In this document: positions 46,018-57,783 of the stretch, piece by piece
Layout of the letters: every line of letters starts with the position of its first letter
Position numbering within the stretch: position 1 is the stretch's first letter
Assembly: GCA_949130485.1 (NCBI GenBank)
Contig: OX422194.1
Span: forward strand, 9,271,780-9,335,779
Direction of reading: 5' to 3'
DNA from: Agelas oroides
Taxonomy: Eukaryota; Porifera; Demospongiae; Agelasida; Agelasidae
DNA length: 64,000 bases
Notes under the pieces: generated by a model
Told to the model about the DNA's origin: nothing
Seen by the model: the letters and a program-made list of their open reading frames with translations, nothing else
Database searches by the model: none
Position numbers and translations under genes: made by a program

Positions 46018-46114
46018 AGTCCCCAGAGGACAATGATGATGAAGATAACAGGGTCCTCCCCTCAGACAATCTTCTGGTGGTGGGGAGGGCAGACGAAGAG
46101 TTCAGCAGTGTGGA
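46018..46114 (+). pseudogene. Copy of PWP1 exon 5
   Basis: Includes the acceptor context (TTGTACTCAG) and reads [20 protein letters not shown], ending EVH|gtgagaag, almost identical to 49189-49291. A shorter piece of the same exon recurs at 46703-46760 (GAGGATGATGATGAGG, then GGGTCCTCCCCTCAGACAAT). At 46238 an exon-like piece, STRRVESYHTRFVSLQHENK, follows in the same phase; its inverted counterpart lies at 36172-36310. Confidence 0.8.
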
Positions 46115-47135
46115 AGTTCATGGTGAGAAGACATTCAACCAATTTCAGTCTAGTACCAGCACCAGTGGTGAAGATAAACATGCTGCTAGTTCTTGCAGTT
46201 TAATGATGTATGTCCGTCCTTCTTTTTCTCCCCCCAGGATCAACAAGAAGAGTTGAAAGTTATCACACCCGCTTTGTGTCACTCCAACACGAAAATAAAG
46301 AACTGAAAAGAAGAGGTACTACGAACAGTTGAAGTTCTACACAGGTGGTGGTCCTCCTCCTCCTTGTTGCAGTTCAAAAGGAGCTGAACGACCAAATAAT
46401 AGCAAACATCAGGTTGCTTGACCCGAAGACGCAAAGGGACTTAATGTACTTCATAAAAACAAGCCAGGAAAAATTGAAAAGCATAAATGGAAGATTTACT
46501 TCTGGTAAGTATAGTGCAAGGAACAGACTGATGTTATTAGCTTATAACATTCTACACAGGCTGTCGTTTAGTACTACAAGACTTCCTCATAGAAGGAGTA
46601 TGAAGACATGGTAGTATACTCTATATATTATTTGTACTCTGTACCCTGTCATCAGGCTTCCTCATGGAAGGAGGAACATTAAGATCTTGCTTGTTCTCCC
46701 CCAGAGGATGATGATGAGGAAGATAACAGGGTCCTCCCCTCAGACAATCTTCTCTTGTTCTCCCCCAAGGTCAACCAAAACAGTGGAAACTTATTATTCT
46801 CTGCAGAAAGAAAGTTCATGTAATTGTACACCTCACCTATATTATCACTGTCACCTTGCCTGCCATACATTTAAAGGCTTTGATGTCTCTCATCCTTGTC
46901 TACTTATACAGCCATGCTTTTAGTGTTGATGGTTGAGTGAGAAACTTGTTAATACCAAATAAACAATTGATGATCGGCAAATTTGTTTTGTGTAGACAGA
47001 GTTCAGTTTGATAGAGCAGCATGAAGTATAGTGCGAAAGTCGAGCAGTAAATCCTAGGTCAAACGGCATAGATCTGATTCTGGCAACTTTGGAAGTCTAC
47101 ATTTTGGTTCTTGTATCTTCATTTTTGCTTTCTAG

Positions 47136-47273
47136 AAGAGTGTCGAAAGTATAAAAATGGTCATGACTTCTACTTGCATGGGACTCGTAGCCCAATCCAA
47201 ATACTACTTGATGGGCACAGTGATCTGATGACAGAACCACCAGAAAAAGAAAATAGTCACTGGGAAACTAGAG
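47136..47273 (+). other. Orphan phase 1-1 exon-like segment
   Basis: A 138-bp segment between TTTCTAG and a donor (CTAGAG|gtacag) stays open in phase 1 and reads ECRKYKNGHDFYLHGTRSPI, then ILLDGHSDLMTEPPEKEN. No neighbour exon or family is recognised; it could belong to the scattered coiled-coil exons. Confidence 0.3.
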
Positions 47274-47501
47274 GTACAGAAAGGTCTATCAGTACAGCTA
47301 GCTCGTACACCTTGCACCGCTGGGCAACTACCACCATCACTTGACTTGAGCAGTAGTTTGACACCTATTTGACACTTCCGAGGGTGCTAACAGCCTAACC
47401 CAGATGGTTGACCTCCATAGAATACCACAAATACAAAGAAGGTGTTGATTGAATTTCCAATCATCTCGCTCTGGATGTTTTCTTCTAATTAAAACGCACC
47501 C

Positions 47502-47507
47502 CACGTG
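47502..47507. promoter_or_regulatory. E-box upstream of PWP1
   Basis: CACGTG in CCCCACGTGGCG, 33 bp before the PWP1 start codon. The same motif occurs twice in the UBF-like/phosphatase promoter. Confidence 0.45.
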
Positions 47508-47539
47508 GCGTGTTCAGAGTGGGGACGAGGCGGCTAGCG

Positions 47540-50500
47540 ATGGCTGGCGTTAGCTTCGTTCCGTGCGTCTGCTGGGTGCCAAAGGGAGCAGCTACGGAGG
47601 ACCCTGACAAGGTCTGTACATAGATAATGGTGCATGGTCTGTGAGCTCGTACCACGAACAAGTGATTAATTTGATGTGCGTACTTATAGATTTGAGCTTC
47701 TGCATGGTCAACCTGGCATAACCTGGACCCCAGATGCTAAAACTCACCCTCGCGCTGCCAGAAGGGTCAGGGTTCCAGACTAAACCTGGCATGCATAAGG
47801 TCACTATTTGTTTGTATATTAGTTTCTCATCCCCCGCCTGCACGCTTTTTGGGGACCCGCTTCACTAACCCATTATCGCCATTATTGTGTACTTTTTGAT
47901 CTCATGCTCGGTATGTGTCGGTAATACTGAGTTGCATGTCGATTTGGAACTACTCAGCGCACTGTAAGCCAGCTAAAATATGTCGCCTTTCCGAAAACAT
48001 CGGAGCGCTCATCCCACAGACGCCACATTTCGTGCTTCTTTCCACAGGGGGTATGGCCTCTCGAGTCCAGGAGCCCAACTTTTATTGAGGTCGACGAATA
48101 ATGGTATAATGGTAATTGCCGCCCGCCCGCATGAACTTCAGAGAAAGTCCCTGATGAGAAACTAATATGCAACAAATAGTGGCCTAAGCTGCTTGTGGGG
48201 GAGGAGAGGGGGTCCATTTCAGTGTTTCACACGCATGTAGGATCTCTTGTATGGTCACTGTCAGTCTCTCAAGCCAGACTGAACCAACCACAGTACGGTT
48301 GGCATTGACTCAAAGATTGCACTGTACCCTCTCCTTCATTACCTGTCTGTATGTCACAGGTTCGACTGTCAACAGCAGAGATACAAGGACTACTGAAGGA
48401 TGCCCAGGATCACCTGAGGTATATCTGGGGATGAGAGAGAGGCTAGATCACTACTGTTTGACCATTGCCTACTTTATGTAGCAGGGAACGCAGAGCTCCT
48501 CCAGAAATAGTTCAAGTTCAAGTGCACTGGGGTAAACACTCCTACGACACTTCCTTAGTCTGTTCTCCTTTCTATTGTAATACTTTCTAACCTTGCTCTC
48601 GACTCGTCCCACAACAAATTTGGATCAAATTTAGTTTCCTCTTTTTCGCTGTGTACGCTTGACCTGAAACCGTTCTTCGTTGCTTCAAAATGGCGGCAGC
48701 ATCATCTCCACAGAGAGAGATGATTAGCTGTTTTTGGTACTCGAAGTGCACGTGATAGTGTGTCTTTCTGCAGAGGTCTGGATCTGTTGCAAGATGGAGA
48801 GAACTGCTCCACTGCCACTGGTCAGGAGCACACTGTGACAGACCAGGACCGGGAGGACATGGAGGGGGAACCAGCTACAGTGGATGAGCTCTATGACTTG
48901 AAGCACTATGACAGCAGTGGAGAGGAGGAGGGTGAGTAACTGCAGGCTGTACTGTGATCCCAGTACCTCTTTGAGTTATGACCCCCCCCCCTTCCGCCGC
49001 CCCCCCCTCCGCCACAGGTGAGCAGATGTCCGGTGCTGGTATGGGAAACAGTCTTGTTGGACTCACCTACTATGCCTCCAATGAAGAGGACCCGTACATC
49101 ACCCTCAAAGATGTGATAAAGACACTCCATTCTAGTCATTGTGCACCGGTGACAATTATTCTATCCCTCCCTCTCCCCTTGTACTCAGTCCCCAGAGGAC
49201 GATGATGAAGAAGATAACAGGGTCCTCCCCTCAGACAATCTTCTGGTGGTGGGGAGGGCAGACGAAGAGTTCAGCAGTGTGGAAGTTCATGGTGAGAAGA
49301 CATTCAACCCATTTCATTCTAGTACCATCACCATTTCGTCTCTGCTCAGTCTACAGCGAGTCTGATGACCACGCCCACAGCCACCATGAGATTCTACTGA
49401 CAGCCTTTCCTCTGGCCCTGGAGTGGATGGACTTTGACCCCGAACAACCCGACAAAAAAGGTTAGCCATACATCATCAGCACCCTCAGGTTTTCCCACTG
49501 TTCTCGATCCTCCACACCTCCACACCTCCACACCGGCTCCACTGTTCTCAATCCTCCACACCGGCTCCACTGTTCTCAATCCTCCACACCGGCTCCACTG
49601 TTCTCAATCCTCCACACCGGCTCCACTGTTCTCGATCCTCCACACCGGCTCCACTGTTCTCAATCCTCCACAATGAGGCTCCACTGTTCTCGATCCTCCA
49701 CACCGGCTCCACTGTTCTCGATCCTCCACAATGAGGCTCCACTGTTCTCGATCCTCCACACCGGCTCCACTGTTCTCAATCCTCCACACCGGCTCCACTG
49801 TTCTCGATCCTCCACACCGGCTCCACTGTTCTCGATCCTCCACAATGAGGCTCCACTGTTCTCGATCCTCCACACCGGCTCCACTGTTCTCAATCCTCCA
49901 CACCGGCTCCACTGTTCTCGATCCTCCACACCGGCTCCACTGTTCTCGATCCTCCACAATGAGGCTCCACTGTTCTCGATCCTCCACACCGGCTCCACTG
50001 TTCTCGATCCTCCACACCGGCTCCACTGTTCTCGATCCTCCACACTGGCTCCACTGTTCTCAATCCTCCACACCGGCTCCACTGTTCTCGATCCTCCACA
50101 CCGGCTCCACTGTTCTCAATCCTCCACAATGAGGCTCCACTGTTCTCGATCCTCCACAATGAGGCTCCACTGTTCTCGACCCTCCACACCGGCTCCACTG
50201 TTCTCGACCCTCCACACTGGCTCCACTGTTCTCGATCCTCCACACCGGCTCCACTGTTCTCGATCCTCCACACCGGCTCCACTGTTCTCAATCCTCCACA
50301 ATGAGGCTCCACTGTTCTCGATCCTCCACACCGGCTCCACTGTTCTCGATCCTCCACAATGAGGCTCCACTGTTCTCGATCCTCCACACCGGCTCCACTG
50401 TTCTCGATCCTCCACACCGGCTCCACTGTTCTCAATCCTCCACACCGGCTCCACTGTTCTCAATCCTCCACACCGGCTCCACTGTTCTCAATCCTCCACA

Positions 50501-53500
50501 CCGGCTCCACTGTTCTCGATCCTCCACAATGAGGCTCCACTGTTCTCGATCCTCCACAATGAGGCTCCACTGTTCTCGATCCTCCACACCGGCTCCACTG
50601 TTCTCGATCCTCCACACCGGCTCCACTGTTCTCGATCCTCCACACCGGCTCCACTGTTCTCGATCCTCCACACCGGCTCCACTGTTCTCAATCCTCCACA
50701 ATGAGGCTCCACTGTTCTCAATCCTCCACACCGGCTCCACTGTTCTCGATCCTCCACAATGAGGCTCCACTGTTCTCGATCCTCCACACCGGCTCCACTG
50801 TTCTCGATCCTCCACACCGGCTCCACTGTTCTCGATCCTCCACACCGGCTCCACTGTTCTCAATCCTCCACAATGAGGCTCCACTGTTCTCGATCCTCCA
50901 CACCGGCTCCACTGTTCTCAATCCTCCACAATGAGGCTCCACTGTTCTCAATCCTCCACACCGGCTCCACTGTTCTCAATCCTCCACACCGGCTCCACTG
51001 TTCTCAATCCTCCACACCGGCTCCACTGTTCTCAATCCTCCACACCGGCTCCACTGTTCTCAATCCTCCACAATGGCTCCACTGTTCTCGATCCTCCACA
51101 CCGGCTCCACTGTTCTCAATCCTCCACACCGGCTCCACTGTTCTCGATCCTCCACACCGGCTCCACTGTTCTCAATCCTCCACACCGGCTCCACTGTTCT
51201 CGATCCTCCACACCGGCTCCACTGTTCTCAATCCTCCACACCGGCTCCACTGTTCTCGATCCTCCACACCGGCTCCACTGTTCTCGATCCTCCACACCGG
51301 CTCCACTGTTCTCGACCTTCCACACCGGCTCCACTGTTCTCAATCCTCCACACCGGCTCCACTGTTCTCAATCCTCCACACCGGCTCCACTGTTCTCGAT
51401 CCTCCACAATGAGGCTCCACTGTTCTCGATCCTCCACACCGGCTCCACTGTTCTCAATCCTCCACACCGGCTCCACTGTTCTCAATCCTCCACAATGAGG
51501 CTCCACTGTTCTCGACCCTCCACACCGGCTCCACTGTTCTCGACCCTCCACACCGGCTCCACTGTTCTCAACCCTCCACACTGGCTCCACTGTTCTCGAT
51601 CCTCCACACCGGCTCCACTGTTCTCGATCCTCCACACCGGCTCCACTGTCCTCAATCCTCCACAATGAGGCTCCACTGTTCTCGATCCTCCAAACCGGCT
51701 CCACTGTTCTCGACCCTCCACACCGGCTGTTGTTGCTCACATTGCATGTAGTGCGTACTGCAAGCGATGATAGTCGTGGTGGAGGATTGGAAACTGGCCT
51801 CCCCATTGTCCCATTGTGTCAAGATAGCATGTTTGTTACTCTCCAGGTAACTACCTTGTGGTGGGTACCATGTCCCCTCACATCGAGGTGTGGGACATGG
51901 ACATCATAGATGGTCTGGAGCCAGTCTTCACACTTGGGGACCCTTCTCCCCTGAGTGGCAGGAGGAAGAAGAGAGGAGATGGGAAGGATCGCAGCAAAGG
52001 AAAGAAGAAGAAAAAGAAGAAAAAGGTAGCGAGAAAATGTCAGTGTACATGTTGTGTGGAAGGTGTAGCTCTGAGTGGTGTTCTCAACAGATGGAGGAGG
52101 AGGCTACCAATGGGGATGGTGGTCTGGAGGAGGGCCACAGTGATGCAGTTCTCGGACTCTCGTGGAATAAGCGTGTGAGGACGATCCTAGCCAGTGCCAG
52201 TGCTGACTGCACGGTCAGGCTGTGGGATATGGCCTGGCCCAAGTGTGTGCTCACCATCCCACACCCGGACAAGGTAAGACATGTCTTCATTTGGCTGCTC
52301 AGCTAGACCGAGTGTCTCCATGCTATATATGGACATGCATAATTCTGTCTCTATCCTACCACACGTGTCTCCCTCGGCAGGTCCAGTGTCTGCAGTGGCA
52401 TCCCTATGAACCTGAGCTACTGGTCACCGGTGGATACGACAAGTGTGTACGTTAGTGTAGCCAATGGGCCACGTGTAAGCATGAGTGTTGTCCTCTCACT
52501 GTACAGGGTTGTCCGACTGTACAACTGTAAGTCTCCCGAGGTGTGTGGTTGAGTGTGTCCTACTAAGTCTTTTAGGTAGAGCATGTGTGAGTGTTGTGAT
52601 GTTCCCTTATCTCAGAGTGCAGTGCAGCAGTGGAAGGTGAAAGGTCAAGTGGAGAGAGTTCTTTGGAACCACTTTCAGCCAGACCTTCTCCTGGTAAGTA
52701 GACAGGAGGGGGAGGGGGGGGGGGGGAGGGGGATATTCAGCCTTGGGGGGAAAAATACCTTCTTCCAGGTCAGATGATTATCATGGGATTCTCCTCAGGC
52801 TTGTACAGACAAGAGCACCGTGTGGTGCTTACACAAGGTGACGGGGGCAACCATGTTCCAGATCCATGCTCACAGTGGGACAATCTCAGGTATTAGTGAG
52901 GGGGGGAGGTGTATACCAAGAGAGCGACATTACCTGGTTAACTCTGACCCTCCTAGACCTCAGTCTGAGCTGCCATGTACCTGGACTACTGGTGACTGCC
53001 GGCACTGATGACACCGTCAAGTTCTGGGATGTCCAGGTGAGTAAAGCATTCCTTCCCACTAAAAAGAGCTTTTGTGATGGTGCTGTTGGTGTACAAGGCC
53101 TTTATACCCTCCTAACTTTACATTGTGTTTTCCCTCAGGACAACACGCCGGTGTTCTTGTTGAGCAGGGAGATGCACATGGTAAATGTTGGTTTAAGCTG
53201 CTAGCAGTTTATTGGGTGCAAGTCGCCATGGTGGAACCGTCCTGTGACTTGCATTGGTTTTCTCCAGGGAGCAGTGTTCTGTGCGAGATTCTGTGTTGAC
53301 TCTCCCTACACCATGGCAGTTGGGGGACAGAAGAACGGATTCCACCTCCTGAATGTAGCAACATTACCAGCTGGTGTGTCTTGAGTTGACCATACAGTGC
53401 ACCTTAGTAAGATGTGTTCTTCTTCTTACAGTTGCCCAGCGGTTCAGAGACAGAAGTCTGCTGGTGCCGACCACACCCCATGAGGAGGGGGATGAGCCTT

Positions 53501-53875
53501 CAGACAGTACCAGACAGAGCGAAATGAAGGTGAGCTTTTTTTGACTTGAAATGTTAAAAGGTTTGAACAGATTTTAAGTGCGCTAGATGGTGAAGTATTG
53601 TACAGTTGGAGAGAAATTCTTTGTAATGATTAGACCACTCACGTTCTAAACCCTTCAATTTAACTAGTTACTGTTTTGTTTAGGTGTCTGTAGGTGAGAA
53701 AGAAGTGGAGGTTGCCATGGAAACCGAGGACCAGCCACCCCAGGAGGAGGGGAGAGTGGGAGACAGAGCAGCTGTGAAATTAAAAGACCCGAGAGGGGGA
53801 GGGAGGGGTGTGGCCATGAAGTCAATCAAGACTGTAGGTGGCAGAAGATACAACATAAAGAGAAGAAAACAGTGA
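47540..53875 (+). CDS. PWP1: PWP1, WD-repeat ribosome biogenesis protein
   Basis: PWP1 is a nucleolar/chromatin WD40 protein needed for rRNA synthesis. Seventeen exons (47540-47611, 48360-48418, 48774-48931, 49018-49112, 49189-49291, 49350-49460, 51847-52025, 52091-52273, 52381-52442, 52507-52540, 52616-52693, 52799-52889, 52957-53036, 53139-53180, 53268-53373, 53432-53529, 53684-53875) join to 581 codons (580 aa; the human protein is about 501). The start [20 protein letters not shown] matches the family N-terminus. [55 protein letters not shown] and [20 protein letters not shown] match in order, followed by further WD blades. Extra length comes from a Lys-rich stretch near residue 250 and a basic C-terminus. 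Intron 6 holds a 2.2-kb minisatellite. Confidence 0.95.
49497..51730. repeat. 28/30-bp minisatellite in PWP1 intron 6
   Basis: Nearly 80 units of CTCCACTGTTCTCGATCCTC followed by CACACCGG (28 bp) or CACAATGAGG (30 bp), with G/A at GATCC/AATCC. The order of variants shows blocks of repeated pattern. Long frames on both strands are artefacts. Confidence 0.97.
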
Positions 53876-53938
53876 TAGAGCCATGGTTCTGTCTGTAAAG
53901 CATCTCTTCTTCTGTTCTTGTACTATATATAACTGAGG

Positions 53939-56048
53939 TTATGTTGTGCTGTCCAGACTTGAGGTAGATCCTAGCATGTCAGCAGTCAGCTCATCTGAAG
54001 AGAGGGGGAAGACTTGTTAGCATACCCTAGTAGTCAATATACACTTCCACACTCACCGTCACTGTCACTGAAGACATTGAAAGTGTCCTGGCTGAGGTGG
54101 AGGCTGTCCTCAGAGAGGCTGGTCTTCCTCTTGGTGCTAAGATGGAGAGGATTGTTTGTGAGCATGCTGTAAGTGAGGGGCTCTGAGTCAGCAGGAGAGC
54201 TTCTAGTGTGGAGTAGCTTGTGCTCTAGGGAAGTGATGCGATGGTCGATTGCAGCAAGCAGGTGACTGGGGAAGGAGGAGGAGGAGTAGCACAACTGTCC
54301 TCGAGAATAATCTGTACAGTGAACACACCTCATCTGTGATGGGCTGAAGGTGCTTCTTGCTGGCTGATCATTCTGCCGTTCCATGGTCCTCTGCCAGCCT
54401 TGTAGGGAGAACATTGTCTGGAGGAAATGAAATCATGTCCCCTCAGGCAAGGAAGTAGCAATGTCCTCCAATATGTAGCAAGGAAGTAGGGGAAGGAAGG
54501 GAGCTTACCCTAGCCAGCCTGTCCTGCTGTCTTTCAAGGTCTTTGATACTGGAGCTCCATGTGGTCACCTCTGATTCATGATTGACTACAGGAGTTAATG
54601 TCATTCTCAAGTAATGTTGGCAGGTATAAGATGGCTACATGTGTGACCTCCTTCACTGTGTGTGTGTGCACATGGTGTACCTTGTCGGGACTTCATGAGG
54701 GTGAGGTCTCGTTGTAGAGAGTCAATTTCTTCATTCAACATACGCCTACTGTTTTGTGATGGAAAGCAAGTGTGATGGTAGTGGCAACATAGCAGACAGG
54801 AAGTCTGTCTACCTTGAGTGAAGTTCTTGAGCAATGGCGGTGAGGCTGTCACCCTGAGAGGGGGAGGGTCCGTGTGTATTGTGCAGGACATGCCTTCTCC
54901 TCAGTAGCTCCAATTCTTGGGAGACCTCCGTCTTGAACTGTAAAGTGTTTTATACCATTTTAGGTCAGCCTATCCCCACACACTGAACTTCTGTACTAAG
55001 CTGTGCAGGAAACAAGATTGAACTATACACTGCTTGTTGGTTCACTGACTCACTTGTTTCAGTTCTCTTCCAGTTCTGAGATCTGCTCCGCTTTCTGACA
55101 ACCTCTTCTGAATCTGGACCATTTCATCTGTGTGTGTGGGTGTGAGGGGATGTGGGAGTGAGGGGATGTGGATATGAGGGGATGTGTGAGTGAGGGGATG
55201 TGGATTTGAGATGTGGATGCGAGGGGGTGTACATGGGTTTGAGAGGATCATGATTCACGGGAGGTGGTGGGTTACCTTTGAGTGTTTTGATCTGCTGGTT
55301 CTGCTCTTGCACAGTCGAGTGCAGGAAATCAACGGACTCTCGTAGAGCGGAAATCTCCTGCAGTAACACAAGTGCCACAGTACTGGCCTTCCCTGCCTCC
55401 AGTTTTGACAGTATCACGATTGAAAAGTGGAGGCAGGGAAAGTCTTAGAGTGAGGCTAGTCTCTCAGACTTTCCCTACACACCATGAGGTTCAGATACAA
55501 TCATTGTATGGGAGCCAAACCTTTTGTTGTTCATGTACTCTACCACTGAGGAGCGAGACAAGTGATGAGGAGTCGTGGCATCGCTGCAGACGTGGGGGAG
55601 GTGAGTGAATCCTCCCTCTCACTCCACTACCATTAGTGAGGGAAGAATCATGTCTCCTGGTGACAGGACTCCGCAACTGACTCTGTAGAATGATTGAATT
55701 ACTTCTCTCGTACAAACAGGCTCATGAGACAAAATGTATAGGAGTAACGGAATACATGGAAGTTGGGAGAGTGCAATATATAATTAATCTGCATGTATGA
55801 ATTCATTACTCACACTAGGGTTACACCACAGTGCTACAGTAGGGAAGGTGACAATATTACCACAGTGCTACAGGCTACAGTAGGAAGGTGTGACCTTGAC
55901 AATATTACCGTCATACTGCAAACTATTACGCCACGCACTACACCACGAGCAGGACTGTAGTTTGTACTACTAAAGGTACCTTCACTCGCGCTAGGCTGTG
56001 CTCAGTTTCTTGCAGAATGGAGGCAAACTTCTGGTCCCAGCCAGCCAT
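53939..56048 (-). CDS. Coiled-coil protein, ten exons, unknown
   Basis: Family not recognised. Exons 56048-55980, 55682-55521, 55357-55276, 55127-55054, 54937-54813, 54748-54681, 54585-54509, 54417-54329, 54265-54057 and 53994-53939 join to 337 codons (336 aa). It starts MAGWDQKFASILQETEHSLA. Coil-forming parts include EISALRESVDFLHSTVQEQN, DEMVQIQKRLSESGADL, FKTEVSQELELLRRRHVLH, LNEEIDSLQRDLTLMKSR and LLAAIDHRITSLEHKLLH, separated by a Ser/Arg-rich segment (residues 24-77) and followed by a Ser-rich acidic tail (FNVFSDSD). A structural or centrosomal role would be typical but is a guess. Its stop is 63 bp from that of PWP1 on the opposite strand, and its start is 115 bp past the ATE1 stop. 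Intron 2 carries a short foldback (55387-55435). Confidence 0.75.
55387..55435. mobile_element. Small foldback element
   Basis: CTTCCCTGCCTCCAGTTTTG is mirrored by AAAAGTGGAGGCAGGGAAAG. A nearby GAGGCTAG and TTCCCTGCC suggest the TAGCCTCG family, with the left end lost. Confidence 0.5.
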
Positions 56049-56163
56049 TGCTCCCCGCCCCCAACTCCAAAGTTCAAAGTTCAAAGTTCATAAACACAAC
56101 TCAATTTGCACGCATGCGCACTCACGTTGGAACGGGAAAAGGCCAAACAAATCATGAAAATGC

Positions 56164-57783
56164 TCACCCAATGTAAAATAAAAACCTATGAGATGCAGAA
56201 ATTCCAGCTTCGGCAACAAAATTCTCGAGAGGCTTCCGATACACATTCTTCTCATCTTTAGACATGGCTCCAAAAGGTCTAGGACCTACATTAGATGCAA
56301 CGACCATGTTATCAAGTGAAGCAGTTCGTCCTTCCTTCTCGGGAATATTATCATCTGCAAGTCGAACGTATGGTGTGCTGATTGAAAACTTGGGAATTGA
56401 GGCTGCAAGTGGCACGAATGTGTCTGTTTCATTGCAGAGCACCTCTTGTGCCCCAAATTGTCTCTTGTACGAGACTTTTCGGTTAAAATGATTGTAGTAC
56501 CCAAGAGCATAGTAAACTAGTGTGGGGTGCTGTTTCTGAAGGTCTTGCATGAGTTCCAGTTCACGCAGACATGTATATATTCCTGGAGTCATGAATCGAA
56601 TGTCTGGGTCATAGATAAAGTAAATGGAGACGACGTAGGTTGGCAGGACGTCGAGGATGCTGATCATGAGCAGCTCCCCATCCAGGTAGTAGTGCATGTG
56701 GTAGCTCCCCAGAATTCGGTCTGGAGGAGATTTGATGGGAGAATTGAAGAAGCCGAGCTGAAACTCTAACGGTGAGCTGAACCGCACCTTTCCAGGGTGT
56801 ACTACACGCTGGAATTTGTCGTAGATTCTGTAGGCCTGGAGCAATGTTTGGTTCAGTTGGGGATGGCGTGGGTTGCAACTGAGCAGTTTCACTTCCAGAG
56901 TGTGTTTGGAGTTTGTGTTTGCATTCAGTTTGTGGTCACTCAGCAGCTCACAAAGTGTTTTCTTTGGTTGTACTGTGTGTTGGGTTGGCGGTTTCCTGTC
57001 ATTAGCAGCATGTTTCTGCTGTTGTCGCTCTGCTCTGAGCTGCTTTGCCTTCTTGCATGGTGGTTTGTTAGGGTCTGCACCTTTTCCTGGTGTCACCACC
57101 TTTCTCCGTCTCATGGAGTGCTCCTCTGCTCCGGGCTCATCTCTCCCCTCACCAGTACCACCAGCACCTGCTACTACAGCTTGTACAAGTTCTTTAACAT
57201 CAGGTGCACGGTTGTTGTTAGCAACAGACTCTTGACTCCGTGTTTCCCCTCGTTCCTCCCACCTTGGATCTCCATTCATTAGAAACATCTTCCACCTATG
57301 AATGATACGACGATGAGACTTTGAGGGAACAAAGGTAGAAGCCCGCACACGCAATGCGTACCCTGGGCAGCAGACCTCCTGGAACCGTGGCTTGAATATA
57401 ATGTGCCCAGTCCTCCACCAGCCGTGGTCCATTAAGTCTTCCAGGAGATCAGACGGCATGTCCGGACAGTAGAAGTAGTCATACCTGTCTCCCGCTGGGT
57501 TACCACAATATGCACACTTGGACCATTCATCTGCTGGTGAATAGCGGATCGGAATCAACCTGCCAATGTCCAGGTTAACCTCTCTGCGAGGAGGCGTGGT
57601 TTGAACGTCTGCGTTATTTATAGGTACAGCCTGCTCTGGGGCTTCTGGGAGTGTGACCGTGACCCCATCAACAGTCTCCTCGCCTCCCAGGTTGCTCTTT
57701 TTCCCTCCTCCTCCTTCTCCTTCTCCCTCATCAGCTGTCGATCTCCTCCTTTCGGTCTCTGGTCTACCGTAACAGCTTCCCAT
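56164..57783 (-). CDS. ATE1: ATE1 arginyl-tRNA-protein transferase, single exon
   Basis: ATE1 moves arginine from Arg-tRNA to N-terminal Asp, Glu or oxidised Cys, marking proteins for the N-degron pathway. One uninterrupted frame of 539 aa (the human protein is about 518). After an acidic/Gly-rich start, the N-terminal domain has CAYCG and QEVCCPGY, the conserved Cys pairs linked to Fe-S binding and activity, then FVPSKSHRRIIHRW. The C-terminal transferase region has FQLGFFNSPIKS, GSYHMHYYLDGELLMISILD, YDPDIRFMTPGIYTCLREL and YYALGYYNHFNRKVSYKRQF, all in family order. The centre is low complexity (KAKQLRAERQQQKHA). The last codons ATTGGG-TGA overlap a donor-like GGGTGAGC, but only 115 bp remain before the next gene. 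Lack of introns contrasts with the neighbours. Confidence 0.93.
   Translation of the reverse strand: MGSCYGRPETERRRSTADEGEGEGGGGKKSNLGGEETVDGVTVTLPEAPEQAVPINNADVQTTPPRREVNLDIGRLIPIRYSPADEWSKCAYCGNPAGDRYDYFYCPDMPSDLLEDLMDHGWWRTGHIIFKPRFQEVCCPGYALRVRASTFVPSKSHRRIIHRWKMFLMNGDPRWEERGETRSQESVANNNRAPDVKELVQAVVAGAGGTGEGRDEPGAEEHSMRRRKVVTPGKGADPNKPPCKKAKQLRAERQQQKHAANDRKPPTQHTVQPKKTLCELLSDHKLNANTNSKHTLEVKLLSCNPRHPQLNQTLLQAYRIYDKFQRVVHPGKVRFSSPLEFQLGFFNSPIKSPPDRILGSYHMHYYLDGELLMISILDVLPTYVVSIYFIYDPDIRFMTPGIYTCLRELELMQDLQKQHPTLVYYALGYYNHFNRKVSYKRQFGAQEVLCNETDTFVPLAASIPKFSISTPYVRLADDNIPEKEGRTASLDNMVVASNVGPRPFGAMSKDEKNVYRKPLENFVAEAGISASHRFLFYIG

Noticed and set aside
49660..51806. Many 60-245 codon frames on both strands
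   Set aside because: All fall inside the 28/30-bp minisatellite in a PWP1 intron and mirror each other.
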